Assembly: GCA_012838205.1 (NCBI GenBank)
Contig: DUPR01000012.1
Coordinates: 1 to 12,277, forward strand
DNA: 12,277 nucleotides
Direction of reading: 5' to 3'
Origin: Methanobacterium sp.
Lineage (GTDB): Archaea; Methanobacteriota; Methanobacteria; Methanobacteriales; Methanobacteriaceae
Positions 1-7,220 of this stretch are shown one piece after another. The translations under genes and the position numbers were made by a program. Numbering within the stretch: the stretch's first letter is position 1; every line of letters starts with the position of its first letter. Under the pieces are notes generated by a model that did not search any database, had not been told where the DNA came from, and saw only the letters and a program-made list of their open reading frames with translations.

Positions 1-2
1 AA

Positions 3-377
3 AAGGCGAATAATCAGGAGGCGAATAATCAGGAAAAAAGACACCATAATATTCGACAGGAATTATTTACAAATACGAAAACTACCAAATCGGGATTTCT
101 AAATATAAAATCGTTACTTTCTTTTTTCCCAAAAGAACAATTTAAACTTCAAAAATTAAAAGACAAATTAACCTACCCTTTAAAGATTTTTAAAGATAAA
201 AAGACTGAAACTCAAGCTAAAAAATTATATAGAGCATTAACAAAGATATTAATCCAAAAAATACAAAATGGGAAAGGATATCAAACCCATACGTGGAAAA
301 ACAGGGGATTTCTTCAAATTATGCAAATCCAAACTAGGATTAAAAAAAATACACAAGTATACGCCAAAATCAGTTGA
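3..377 (+). CDS. Unrecognised protein, C-terminal part (5' end outside window)
   Basis: An open frame runs from the left edge to a TGA at 375-377, giving 124 codons without a start codon near the edge, so this is most likely the 3' end of a gene entering from the left. I do not recognise the family. The visible piece is very Lys/Gln/Asn-rich and basic: it starts with a tandem ANNQE-ANNQE repeat, followed by a charged, probably helical stretch (PKEQFKLQKLKDKL, then TQAKKLYRALTKILIQKIQ) and a basic tail. No membrane segment or catalytic motif is seen. Its last codons lie inside the first copy of a direct repeat (365-482), so the gene's original 3' end may have been replaced or created by that repeat. 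A transposase, nucleic-acid-binding or coiled-coil protein are all possible; none can be supported from this fragment. Confidence 0.5.
   Translation, partial: KANNQEANNQEKRHHNIRQELFTNTKTTKSGFLNIKSLLSFFPKEQFKLQKLKDKLTYPLKIFKDKKTETQAKKLYRALTKILIQKIQNGKGYQTHTWKNRGFLQIMQIQTRIKKNTQVYAKIS
6..35 (+). repeat. Tandem 15-base repeat encoding ANNQE twice
   Basis: Two adjacent 15-base units (6-20 and 21-35) differ only in the last base. The length is a multiple of three and each unit encodes Ala-Asn-Asn-Gln-Glu in the partial gene, so the tract may continue to the left of the window as a longer low-complexity protein repeat. Confidence 0.7.
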
Positions 378-482
378 AAAAACAACCATATTGATTAGCA
401 GGGCTAATCACAACACTCGGTTACAACTCCAAAACAGCCCTGCAAAAGCTTTTTAGAAACATGAAAAAGCTAAGACTTTAAA
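365..482 (+). repeat. Dispersed direct repeat, copy 1
   Basis: About 118 bases match 1268-1395 in the same orientation, with long identical runs (for example ACAACTCCAAAACAGCCCTG). Relative to copy 2 it lacks about 6 bases near 394-397, which removes the right arm of a hairpin present there. It carries an 8-base inverted repeat of its own, GCAGGGCT (398-405) and AGCCCTGC (436-443) with a 30-base loop, followed by T5; and a second 8-base pair AGCTTTTT (447-454) / AAAAAGCT (464-471). On the minus strand this second hairpin lies just after the acetyltransferase stop and could act as its terminator. The repeat may be a small non-autonomous element or the product of a local duplication; no transposase or target-site duplication is visible. 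Confidence 0.75.
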
Positions 483-494
483 CATTATTATTTC

Positions 495-977
495 TTATTT
501 CAAATCAAATACAAAACCCACACCTGCGTAAGATTTCCCACCATAATTCAGTGTTTTATCTTCTTTTTTCAATCCACCCATTTTCAAATAAAAACCATTG
601 TTACTTGCCTTATGGAGGGTCCAAACAATGAGTCTACTTTTACCTCTTTTCAGAAATTCTTCTTCCATCTTTTTGAATAATAGTTTCCCCATTCCCTTTC
701 CCTGATTTTCAGGATCCACATATAATCCAACTACTTCGCAATCGCATTTGCCTTTTAATTCCTTTCCAGAGATAAATCCTTTCACTCCTTTTTCATCGTA
801 AACAAAGATTATTTCTTTTTGGTTGGAGATGTTATCTTTGAAAATAGAAACGTATTTATCCGTTTCCATAGTTTTTATATATTCTGGGTCAATAATTCCA
901 GAATATCCTTCTTTCCAGGCCCTCATTATCACATTGGCTATCTGGTTTACATCACTTAAAGTTGCTCTTCTAATCAT
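495..977 (-). CDS. GNAT-family N-acetyltransferase
   Basis: Encodes a 160-residue protein of the Gcn5-related acetyltransferase fold, which transfers an acetyl group from acetyl-CoA to an amine; the substrate cannot be told. The N-terminus MIRRATLSDV and the alpha1/alpha2 region (to about residue 40) are typical. Motif A is clear at residues 83-100, VGLYVDPENQGKGMGKLL, with the Q-G-K-G-M-G pyrophosphate-binding loop. A downstream NNGFYLKMGG at about 126-135 is the usual motif B region. Length is normal for a single domain. A GTG three codons upstream (986) also opens this frame, but it sits inside a Shine-Dalgarno-like GAAGTGA placed correctly for the ATG at 977, so I prefer the ATG. The gene stands alone on its strand, bracketed by the two direct-repeat copies, which suggests an acquired or mobile segment. 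It probably acts in the cytoplasm as a protein- or small-molecule acetylase. Confidence 0.9.
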   Translation of the reverse strand: MIRRATLSDVNQIANVIMRAWKEGYSGIIDPEYIKTMETDKYVSIFKDNISNQKEIIFVYDEKGVKGFISGKELKGKCDCEVVGLYVDPENQGKGMGKLLFKKMEEEFLKRGKSRLIVWTLHKASNNGFYLKMGGLKKEDKTLNYGGKSYAGVGFVFDLK

Positions 978-1120
978 TATTTTCACTTCATTTTATGTTA
1001 TTAAGCTTTATTTTCTCCTATGAGCTATTTGGATGAATTTTCTGAGTGTAGGGAGGGAATTCAGTTGTAAACATTTGAAATGTTAATTATTCTTGATTTA
1101 TTTTTTGAAAAATTGTAAAT

Positions 1121-1129
1121 AAAAAAAAA
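1121..1129 (-). terminator. T9 tract after the orphan gene remnant
   Basis: A run of nine A on the plus strand is T9 on the minus strand and begins seven bases after the remnant's stop codon. Archaeal RNA polymerase terminates at such T tracts, so this supports the remnant being a true former gene 3' end. Confidence 0.5.
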
Positions 1130-1135
1130 GTTAAT

Positions 1136-1258
1136 TTAGTTTTCTAGGGGAATTTTTTTTATAAATTCAGTCACTTTAGATTTATAACTTCCATCTTTGA
1201 GGTCTTTTTCTCTTACTCCTAAAGTTGCAATTGATGATTTTCCAGAAAGTTCTTCCAT
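1136..1258 (-). pseudogene. Orphan C-terminal gene remnant (about 40 codons)
   Basis: On the minus strand a frame starting at an ATG (1258) reads 40 codons to a TAA at 1136-1138. The peptide begins MEELSGKSSIATLGVREKDL and ends with EFIKKIPLEN. It has normal protein composition and is followed at once by a T9 tract, as a real gene end would be. Upstream the same frame stays open only about 20 more codons, into the direct repeat, where it reads nonsense-like low-complexity sequence. No ribosome binding site is seen at the ATG. The simplest reading is the 3' end of a gene whose front was replaced by repeat copy 2. A genuine 40-residue small protein is the alternative. I do not recognise the family. 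Confidence 0.4.
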
Positions 1259-1267
1259 ATCATTAAA

Positions 1268-1395
1268 CAAAATCAGTTGAAAAAACAACCATATTGGTTG
1301 TATTTTTAGTAAGGCTAATCACAACACTAGGTTACAACTCCAAAACAGCCCTGCAAAATCTTTTTAGAAACATGAAAAATCTAAGACCCTAAATA
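1268..1395 (+). repeat. Dispersed direct repeat, copy 2
   Basis: This is the second copy of the repeat at 365-482, in the same orientation and 903 bases away. It is slightly longer because it keeps both arms of a hairpin at 1285-1301. Compared with copy 1 the 8-base stem GCAGGGCT/AGCCCTGC is decayed on its left arm. The left boundary abuts the orphan remnant and the right boundary runs into the promoter region of the Sua5 gene. Confidence 0.75.
1280..1307. terminator. Hairpin with A/T flanks inside repeat copy 2
   Basis: ACAACCA (1285-1291), a 3-base TAT loop and TGGTTGT (1295-1301) form a perfect 7-bp stem, flanked by an A run on the left and T5 on the right. This resembles a bidirectional terminator. 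In repeat copy 1 the right arm is missing. Confidence 0.4.
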
Positions 1396-1536
1396 CTAAA
1401 TTAGAAAATTTGTATATATTTTCTTTACATATTTTAACCTACAATCACTAAAAACATAACTGTCTGGCAATAGTAATACTATGAAACCAATACCCAATCT
1501 ATCTATTAGTCACTATCAAAATTTAAGGAAGATCAG
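1396..1536 (+). promoter_or_regulatory. Upstream region of the Sua5 gene
   Basis: AT-rich spacer with a TATA-like TGTATATATT at 1411-1420, about 120 bases before the start codon, and a second weaker candidate ACATATTTTA near 1427-1437. If the first is used the mRNA has a leader of roughly 90 bases that contains a 19-codon open frame (1481-1540). A weak AAGGAAG lies 7 bases before the ATG. Confidence 0.3.
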
Positions 1537-2154
1537 ATGAAACTTATTAAAATCAATCCAGAGAATCCAGAGACTGCAAAAATTGAAATGGCCCGGGAAA
1601 TATTACGCCAAGGTGGAACCATTGTCTATCCTACTGACACAGTTTACGGTCTAGCAGCAAATATATTCCATGAAAAAGCTGTTTTAAAAGTTTATCAGAT
1701 GAAAAAAAGGCTAAAAAACAAACCTATTTCTGTTTGCTTGTCACAAATACAAGATATCAAAACAGTGGCGCAATTGGATCCTGATCTGGAGAAGATAGTT
1801 CAGAAAATCCTTCCAGGACCTTACACTTTAATTTTGAACAAGAAGGATAATTTACAATCTAGAGTCACCGCGGGAACAGATAAAATTGGCATTAGAATTC
1901 CAAATAACGTTATCTGCAGAGAACTTTCCAGGAAATTTCCCATAACTACCACCAGTGCCAACATATCTGGCCACCCTTCCCCTACATCTGCCAGAAAAGC
2001 ACAAAAAGAGTTAGATGACAAGCCAGATATCATCCTTGATTCTGGTCCTTGCAGTGATGGAATTTCATCTACAGTAGTTGATCTCACAGTTACTCCCTCA
2101 CGTATCATAAGGGAAGGTGCAGGGATGGAGAAACTGCTTTCAATAATAAAATAG
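1537..2154 (+). CDS. L-threonylcarbamoyladenylate synthase (Sua5/YrdC/TsaC family)
   Basis: The 205-residue protein is a complete YrdC-domain enzyme. The family makes threonylcarbamoyl-AMP from threonine, bicarbonate and ATP, the first step of the universal tRNA modification t6A at position 37 of ANN-decoding tRNAs; the KEOPS complex then transfers the group. Visible family blocks: [18 protein letters not shown] (26-43), [14 protein letters not shown] (55-68) with the substrate-binding K-x-R and S residues, LPGPYTLIL (92-100), GIRIPN (118-123), TTTSANISG (137-145) and STVVDLT plus IIREGAG near the end. It is the short form without the C-terminal Sua5 domain found in longer archaeal homologues. 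The ATG at 1537 gives the standard N-terminus. It is followed after 101 bases by radB on the same strand, with a separate candidate promoter between them. Confidence 0.95.
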   Translation: MKLIKINPENPETAKIEMAREILRQGGTIVYPTDTVYGLAANIFHEKAVLKVYQMKKRLKNKPISVCLSQIQDIKTVAQLDPDLEKIVQKILPGPYTLILNKKDNLQSRVTAGTDKIGIRIPNNVICRELSRKFPITTTSANISGHPSPTSARKAQKELDDKPDIILDSGPCSDGISSTVVDLTVTPSRIIREGAGMEKLLSIIK

Positions 2155-2212
2155 TAAGTAGAGTAATGAGGGTGAAGTTTAAACCAATTATATTTATTCA
2201 GGAAGGATTTAA

Positions 2213-2224
2213 TAAAATATATAG
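2213..2224 (+). promoter_or_regulatory. Candidate TATA box for radB
   Basis: TAAAATATATAG lies about 35 bases before the radB ATG. Transcription would begin near 2243, leaving a short leader that still contains the GATGAGGAT Shine-Dalgarno-like site at 2244-2252. Assigned by spacing and composition only. Confidence 0.4.
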
Positions 2225-2255
2225 AGATTTAATTATAATTAACGATGAGGATTAA

Positions 2256-2954
2256 ATGTCAGAAATTCTATCTAACATGAAACAGAATGGTAAAATACTC
2301 ACATCTTCTCCCATTGATTCTCTCATTGGAGGAGGAGTTGAAAAAGGAGTTATCACTCAGTTTTATGGCCCTCCAGGATCGGGTAAGACTAACATAGCGC
2401 TAAACCTTTTGGTTCAATCTGCCAGTAGCGGGGGTAAAAGCATTTTCATAGATACTGAAGGTGGATTATCTATTGAAAGAGTTAAACAAATATCTGGAAC
2501 AGATTTCATCCAATTAGCTCCTAATATAATAGTATTTGAACCATCCACATTTGCGGAACAGGATTCTGTCTTGCGCAGAGTTGAACAAATGATCTTATCT
2601 GGAGAGAAGGTGGAACTCATCATTTTGGACTCAGCAGTAGCTCTTTATCGGGTTCTTGATGGTGATTCATCTCAAATAAAAAGGGAATTAGGAAAGCAGA
2701 TGGGACTCCTCACTAAACTCGCCCGCAAACATGACATAGCAGTGGTAATCACCAACCAAGTGTACGCCAGTTTTGAGGGAGAAGGGATGGTAGAACCAGT
2801 AGGGGGAACTATCCTCAAATATCGTAGTAAAATCATGATTGAACTGGAAAAAGGTGATATTAGTGGTGAAAGGTATGCTATCTTAAAAAGGCATCGTAGC
2901 CGACCTGAGGGGCTGCGCACCCGTTTTTTCATTGTTGATAGTGGGCTCCGGTGA
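2256..2954 (+). CDS. radB: DNA repair and recombination protein RadB
   Basis: A 232-residue RecA/RadA-superfamily ATPase that lacks the N-terminal helix-hairpin-helix domain of RadA, as is typical of the euryarchaeal paralogue RadB. RadB is thought to assist RadA in homologous recombination, binding DNA and ATP with weak or no strand-exchange activity of its own. Motifs: [16 protein letters not shown] leading into Walker A GPPGSGKT (38-45), FIDTEGGLS (64-72), Walker B LIILD (121-125), and the VVITNQVYA strand (163-171) of the L2/sensor region. The C-terminal [20 protein letters not shown] region (198-217) is characteristic of RadB. The ATG at 2256 follows GAGGAT by four bases and gives the family's usual N-terminus. 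Length is normal and no frameshift is seen. Confidence 0.95.
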   Translation: MSEILSNMKQNGKILTSSPIDSLIGGGVEKGVITQFYGPPGSGKTNIALNLLVQSASSGGKSIFIDTEGGLSIERVKQISGTDFIQLAPNIIVFEPSTFAEQDSVLRRVEQMILSGEKVELIILDSAVALYRVLDGDSSQIKRELGKQMGLLTKLARKHDIAVVITNQVYASFEGEGMVEPVGGTILKYRSKIMIELEKGDISGERYAILKRHRSRPEGLRTRFFIVDSGLR

Positions 2955-3129
2955 AGGGATAGTTTTAAATTAAGTGATGATATAAATTAGGTTAAGATAA
3001 AATCGAACTGTAATTAACATTCATAATAGTATTTTGGTGATTACCCCTTAAAGATGCTTAAAATGTTTTTGTTATGGTAATCCTGAATTACTAATTTTAC
3101 AATAAAAATAATTAGCTAAGATTAGCTGT
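2955..3129 (+). promoter_or_regulatory. Upstream region of the aminotransferase gene with dyad element
   Basis: The spacer contains GATTACC (3039-3045) and GGTAATC (3076-3082), an exact 7-base inverted repeat separated by 30 bases, with CCTTAAAGATG at 3046-3056 between them. The same three pieces recur at 7079-7136. A TATA-like AATAAAAATA at 3101-3110 is about 25 bases before the GTG at 3130, which would place the transcript start at or next to that codon. Confidence 0.35.
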
Positions 3130-4302
3130 GTGTTGAGAGATATGATTTCGCCCAAAAAGTATGCTAAAGCAGCAAAGGTACTGCCTAAAGGATTCAAAAC
3201 AGCTAATGAATTCTTTAACTATGTTTACAATGATCCAGATATGATCTGGATGGGGCAAAACACCAACCATCTGCATGATCATAATGGAATTGTGGAGGCG
3301 ATGATCGCCAGCATCCGGTGGAATGATTACTGTAAATACCCACCACCAGAAGGTTTCCCACGCTTAAGGGAACTTATCATGGAAGATTTGGGGTTGGGTA
3401 GTGAATACGATATTTTGGTAACTGCTGGAGCCACAGAATCGCTTTATCTATGTGCCAATGACATATTAGAACCAGAAAACAACACCATCACTTGTGACCC
3501 GGGATATCTTATTATAGACAATTTTGCAAGCCGGTTTGGGGACCATGTTAAATCAGTTCCCATATACAATGAGCAATGTGGCTATAAACTCACTCCTCAA
3601 CTGGTGAGGGATAATTTGGACAAGAACACTAAACTAGTATCCCTGGTTGATCCATTAAATCCATTGGGATCATCCTACACCAAGGAAGAGCGAAAAGAGT
3701 TTAAGGATATTGCCGAAGATCATGAGATCTACTTGTTACATGATATCACCTATCGTGATTTTGCCCAGGAACATCAACTTATAGCAGAGCTATGTCCAGA
3801 GTACACAGTCACAGTGTACAGTTTTTCCAAGATATATGGTCTGGCTGGTATGAGGATCGGAGCAGTAGTAGGGGTTCCTGAAATAATTAACTCCATACGC
3901 TCCATTGTCATCAACGACTTGGGAACCAACTTGGTAGCTCAGAACGGTGCCATGACAGCCATAGAATCCAAACCAAAATGGCTGGAAAGAGTCAAAAACA
4001 TCACCCGCCAGAACCAGGACATCATCAAACAAGCAGTGGATCAAGTTGATGGAGCGTTCATAGCAGTTTACCCCTCTGATGGGAATATGATGGCTATCGA
4101 CATGATCGATACAGGTGTTACACCTCGGGAAATAGCTGACTACCTCCTTGAGCGTAAAATATTCGCCAGAGAAGGATCGTACACCAGTAAAGAATTCGGG
4201 CACCGCTACCTCAGGGTGAGTTTTTCCATACCCACTAAACAAGTGGAGTACTTTGCTGAGTGTTTCCTGGAAGGGATGGAAGCCTTAAAAACTTCCAAAT
4301 AA
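3130..4302 (+). CDS. PLP-dependent aminotransferase, class I/II (fold type I)
   Basis: A 390-residue aspartate-aminotransferase-fold enzyme. The Schiff-base lysine is K234 in [15 protein letters not shown] (230-244). Other expected residues: TAGATESL (98-105) for the phosphate cup, N177 in DPLNPLG (174-180), D205 and Y208 in LLHDITYRD (202-210) for the pyridine ring, and R362 in LRVSFS (361-366) for the substrate carboxylate. The common NPxNPTG motif is altered here to DPLNPLG. The closest general resemblance is to histidinol-phosphate/aromatic aminotransferase-like archaeal proteins, but the substrate is not readable from the sequence and no biosynthetic neighbours help. Start choice is uncertain: GTG at 3130, TTG at 3133 or ATG at 3142 (giving MISPKKYAK). 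A TATA-like element near 3105 fits a leaderless or very short-leader mRNA. It is a single-gene unit facing the leftward ABCE1 gene. Confidence 0.85.
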   Translation: MLRDMISPKKYAKAAKVLPKGFKTANEFFNYVYNDPDMIWMGQNTNHLHDHNGIVEAMIASIRWNDYCKYPPPEGFPRLRELIMEDLGLGSEYDILVTAGATESLYLCANDILEPENNTITCDPGYLIIDNFASRFGDHVKSVPIYNEQCGYKLTPQLVRDNLDKNTKLVSLVDPLNPLGSSYTKEERKEFKDIAEDHEIYLLHDITYRDFAQEHQLIAELCPEYTVTVYSFSKIYGLAGMRIGAVVGVPEIINSIRSIVINDLGTNLVAQNGAMTAIESKPKWLERVKNITRQNQDIIKQAVDQVDGAFIAVYPSDGNMMAIDMIDTGVTPREIADYLLERKIFAREGSYTSKEFGHRYLRVSFSIPTKQVEYFAECFLEGMEALKTSK

Positions 4303-4305
4303 CTA

Positions 4306-4337
4306 TTTTTTTTCTTCAAATCTTTTTTTTTATTTTT
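4306..4337 (+). terminator. Multiple T-tract terminator after the aminotransferase
   Basis: Three T runs (T8 at 4306-4313, T9 at 4323-4331 and T5 at 4333-4337) begin four bases after the stop codon, with no strong hairpin. This is the classic archaeal intrinsic termination signal. Confidence 0.7.
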
Positions 4338-4624
4338 AAAAAGTTAAACATGAAAGTAATGGTTTTTAATCATTTATAGATTTATTACCGATTTATTTGG
4401 CTGGTATAAGTGGGAAGATCAATACCAAATTCAGTTGAGTCAAAATTTAAACTAGAAAATAAGGATATGAAGATATAAAAATTATCAAAAAAACATTCAA
4501 ATTTACGTTAATCTTGAAAATCCAGTAGAAATCAAAGGTTCATGCCATATGGAAGCTATTCTAAATCCTAAACCATGAATTCATAAATATATCTGATTTA
4601 ATACCCAAAATGGTGAAATTGGAT

Positions 4625-4630
4625 AAAAAA
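4625..4630 (-). terminator. T6 tract after the ABCE1 gene
   Basis: A6 on the plus strand reads as T6 on the minus strand, starting 13 bases after the ABCE1 stop codon. Plausible archaeal terminator; only one tract is present. Confidence 0.45.
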
Positions 4631-4642
4631 GGGTTGAATTAC

Positions 4643-6418
4643 TTAACTTTTCAGATAGTAATATTCGCCCTTTTCTTTTTGTTCTCTGTCCAGGTAGCTA
4701 TTTTCTTTGTTAACCCTGGGCCTTTTTGTTTCTTTATCACGACGGAAGGTAACACCAACCTCTGATAGGAACTTGTTCATAGCCGAACGCAGATCCATAG
4801 GACTGGTGGCATGACCATCCACTCCAGGTTCCCCAGTGAAAACCATGGCACGGCTGGAAATGTAGTCAATAAACACGATATCGTGGTCAACAATGATGGC
4901 AGCGGCGTTACGGCTTTCAATCACACGTTTTATTGCTCGCGCTGCCCTGAGTCGTTGTTCAACGTCTAAATAGGCTGTGGGTTCATCGAAAAGGTAAATA
5001 TCAGCCTCTCTGGAAAGAGAGATAGCCACACTCAGCCGTTGGAGCTCGCCCCCACTTAACTCATCCATTTTTTTCTCCAATAGTTCCTCTAGGAGGAACG
5101 GTTTCATAATTTCAGTCTTGAAAAGGTTAGTACCAAAGTTAGGTGTTGTGGTGTACAAAAATTCCTGGACTGTACCTGAATAGTCGGATATTAAGTACTG
5201 AGGTTTATAGGAGATTGTAACCTTCTTTTTTATCTTTCCATCATCAGGTTTTTCCACTCCAGCCAGTATTTTGGCAAATGTGGTTTTTCCAATACCGTTG
5301 GGTCCAAAAGCCGTTAGTATCTCATCATGTTGAACTTCACCTTTATCAACTTCCAAGTGGAAGCCGTTAAAAGACTTTTGAAGAGCAGTATAGGAGGATA
5401 TTGATTCGGTGTCAATCTTTACAGTGGGGGGTCTTACATGGAATTCTATTGCTTGTTTACGGAAACGAACATTTTCTTCCCGGAGATAACCACTAATATA
5501 GGTGTTTATTCCTACTCGAACACCACGCATTTGGGAAACAACGCCGTAACCCCCAGGTTGACCATAAAGAATATGCACGTAATCGGAAATAGCATCTAAT
5601 GCTGCTAGGTCGTGCTCTATTACCAGGATAGATTTACCCTCATTTGCCAACTCCCGGATAACCTTGATGGCATATAATCGTTGGCGAACATCTAACCAAC
5701 TGGTAGGTTCGTCAAAGTAATAGAAATCTGCTTCTCTTAGGACTGCAGCTGCGATAGCAACTCTTTGAAGCTCACCACCACTTAGGTTGGCTATTTCCCT
5801 CCCCATTATTGGTTCTAATTGAAGGGATTCATTTACAAATTCCAGTCGCTTCCTTTCATCAACACTGTTTAAAAGATCAGCCACATTTCCCTTCACAAAT
5901 TTAGGTAACAAGTCCACCATCTGTGGCTTATGCACTACTTTTAAATCGCCTTCTGAAAGTTTCTGAAAGTAACTTTGCAGTTGGTTTCCTTTGAAGAAAT
6001 TGAATATATCTTCCCAAGGAACTTCTTCATTAAAATTCCCCAAGTTAGGGTGCAGTTCTCCGGATAATATGCGGATGATGGTTGATTTACCAATACCATT
6101 AGGACCTAAGAGTCCTACAACAGAACCCTTTCTTATGGTGGGCAAACCGAATAATTCGAACTGGTTCTGCCCATAACGGTGTATGGGATCTTCCAATGCT
6201 TCAGGTAAGTTAATAATGCTCACAGCCTTAAATGGGCAACGATTAGTGCATATACCGCACCCTGAACAGAGTTCCTCAGAAATGATTGGTTTTTTTGTTT
6301 TAGGGTTGATGGTGATGGTGTCTTCTTCCATGCGCACACCAGGACAGTATTCAATGCAAGTGTAGTTGCATTTTTTGGGTTGGCAGCGGTCATGGTCTAA
6401 TATGGATATTCTACTCAA
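4643..6418 (-). CDS. ABCE1 / Rli1 ribosome-recycling ATPase
   Basis: A 591-residue twin-ATPase with an N-terminal iron-sulphur domain. ABCE1 splits 70S/80S-type ribosomes into subunits after termination, working with aRF1 or Pelota in the cytoplasm. Cysteines C12, C17, C21, C25 and C51, C54, C57, C61 form the two [4Fe-4S] sites (the second as [12 protein letters not shown]). NBD1 has Walker A GPNGIGKS (105-112), signature LSGGE (212-216) and Walker B YYFDEP (233-238); NBD2 has GPNGIGKT (372-379), LSGGE (454-458) and YLFDEP (475-480). The hinge lies between the two domains and all motifs are intact. The frame also opens at a TTG at 6427, but the TTG at 6418 gives the family's standard N-terminus [17 protein letters not shown] and sits about 10 bases after AAGG, so I chose it. 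The C-terminal tail after about residue 555 is charged and slightly longer than usual. It stands alone between spacers, with the histone upstream on the same strand. Confidence 0.95.
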   Translation of the reverse strand: MSRISILDHDRCQPKKCNYTCIEYCPGVRMEEDTITINPKTKKPIISEELCSGCGICTNRCPFKAVSIINLPEALEDPIHRYGQNQFELFGLPTIRKGSVVGLLGPNGIGKSTIIRILSGELHPNLGNFNEEVPWEDIFNFFKGNQLQSYFQKLSEGDLKVVHKPQMVDLLPKFVKGNVADLLNSVDERKRLEFVNESLQLEPIMGREIANLSGGELQRVAIAAAVLREADFYYFDEPTSWLDVRQRLYAIKVIRELANEGKSILVIEHDLAALDAISDYVHILYGQPGGYGVVSQMRGVRVGINTYISGYLREENVRFRKQAIEFHVRPPTVKIDTESISSYTALQKSFNGFHLEVDKGEVQHDEILTAFGPNGIGKTTFAKILAGVEKPDDGKIKKKVTISYKPQYLISDYSGTVQEFLYTTTPNFGTNLFKTEIMKPFLLEELLEKKMDELSGGELQRLSVAISLSREADIYLFDEPTAYLDVEQRLRAARAIKRVIESRNAAAIIVDHDIVFIDYISSRAMVFTGEPGVDGHATSPMDLRSAMNKFLSEVGVTFRRDKETKRPRVNKENSYLDREQKEKGEYYYLKS

Positions 6419-6427
6419 AATTATCAA

Positions 6428-6808
6428 AACCTTAAAAAATTTTTATTGGGATTCAAAGAATGTGTGAATTTCCGATTTAATGAATTTTTAATTAAATATT
6501 AATCATGGATCAGTAAATTTTTATTTAGAATATAAATATCCTTTATTGAACTATACATGTTATAGTAATTCAGAACTTATAACTATTGTTCTTATATATT
6601 CAGTTTATCACCAGTTATATGGCTTAAGGCCAATACCGATTTGAAATAACTATTGGACTGGAATTATAGGGTTTAAATAATGCCACTAAAATAGATATAT
6701 ATTAAATAGTTATTTTTTTAGAGGATTAGGATAAATTAGTTCCCCATCTCCAAATATCGATAGTAGTTTAAATAACTTAAAAAAAATATTAAAGAAAAAA
6801 ATAAAAGA
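6428..6808. other. Spacer between histone and ABCE1 genes
   Basis: About 380 bases without a supported gene. It must hold the histone terminator at its right end and the ABCE1 promoter at its left end. A TATA-like ATATTTATA on the minus strand at 6531-6539 would give ABCE1 a leader of about 90 bases. The centre contains an 11-base inverted repeat (6644-6654 and 6705-6715) ending in T7, preceded on the plus strand by a TATA-like element near 6592-6600, which could mark a small RNA (see findings). Confidence 0.5.
6779..6801 (-). terminator. T-tract terminator after the histone gene
   Basis: On the minus strand T7 (6801-6795) and T8 (6786-6779) follow the histone stop codon by 7 and 22 bases. 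Strong archaeal termination signal for a highly expressed gene. Confidence 0.7.
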
Positions 6809-7027
<219 letters not shown>

Positions 7028-7047
7028 GTTCATTTATAGAGGCTACA

Positions 7048-7057
7048 TTATATTTAA
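7048..7057 (-). promoter_or_regulatory. Candidate TATA box of the histone gene
   Basis: TTAAATATAA on the minus strand lies about 37 bases before the start codon, so transcription would begin near 7027 with a leader just long enough for the GAGGTGAT site. Assigned by sequence and spacing only. Confidence 0.5.
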
Positions 7058-7204
7058 GTTTGTCGATCTTTTGCTTATGGATTACCATTAACCTTAAAGA
7101 TGTTCACTTTGAAAACCATAATTGACTATGGGTAACTTTAACTTTCATTTGCATGTGTCTATAATAATAAGTTCTTTATACCTAAAACCAGCATTCAGTG
7201 GAGT

Positions 7205-7214
7205 GTTGTACAAC
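7205..7214. promoter_or_regulatory. 10-base perfect palindrome upstream of the PEBP promoter
   Basis: GTTGTACAAC is a perfect palindrome. With a one-base bulge it extends to AGTG...CACT on the outer sides. It lies six bases before the TATA-like element at 7221-7230, a normal position for an activator or repressor site in archaea. No regulator gene is nearby. Confidence 0.35.
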
Positions 7215-7220
7215 CACTTC

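Larger units (their letters stand above)
4303..4642. other. Convergent spacer between aminotransferase and ABCE1 genes
   Basis: About 340 bases with no coding potential that I can support; open frames here are under about 15 codons. Both ends hold T tracts for the flanking convergent genes. The centre (about 4340-4620) is AT-rich and contains only a loose GTAAT/ATTAC inverted pair near 4356 and 4384. I see no RNA gene or repeat in it. Confidence 0.6.

Noticed and set aside
268..456. A 62-codon plus-strand frame beginning MGKDIKPIRG
   Set aside because: It overlaps the longer open frame 3-377, has no ribosome binding site, and its second half is the dispersed repeat, whose other copy does not preserve the frame.
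823..1023. A hydrophobic plus-strand frame opposite the acetyltransferase
   Set aside because: It is the antisense of a well-supported GNAT gene; the hydrophobicity is the usual result of reading such a sequence backwards.
365..1395. CRISPR array or complete insertion sequence
   Set aside because: Only two repeat copies, 903 bases apart, with no spacer series, no transposase and no visible target-site duplication.
3790..4242. A 150-codon minus-strand frame inside the aminotransferase
   Set aside because: It lies wholly antisense to conserved aminotransferase motifs and shows no family features.
4340..4620. Small RNA or short gene in the aminotransferase/ABCE1 spacer
   Set aside because: Only very short frames and a loose five-base inverted pair are present; no promoter, stem and T-tract combination could be put together.
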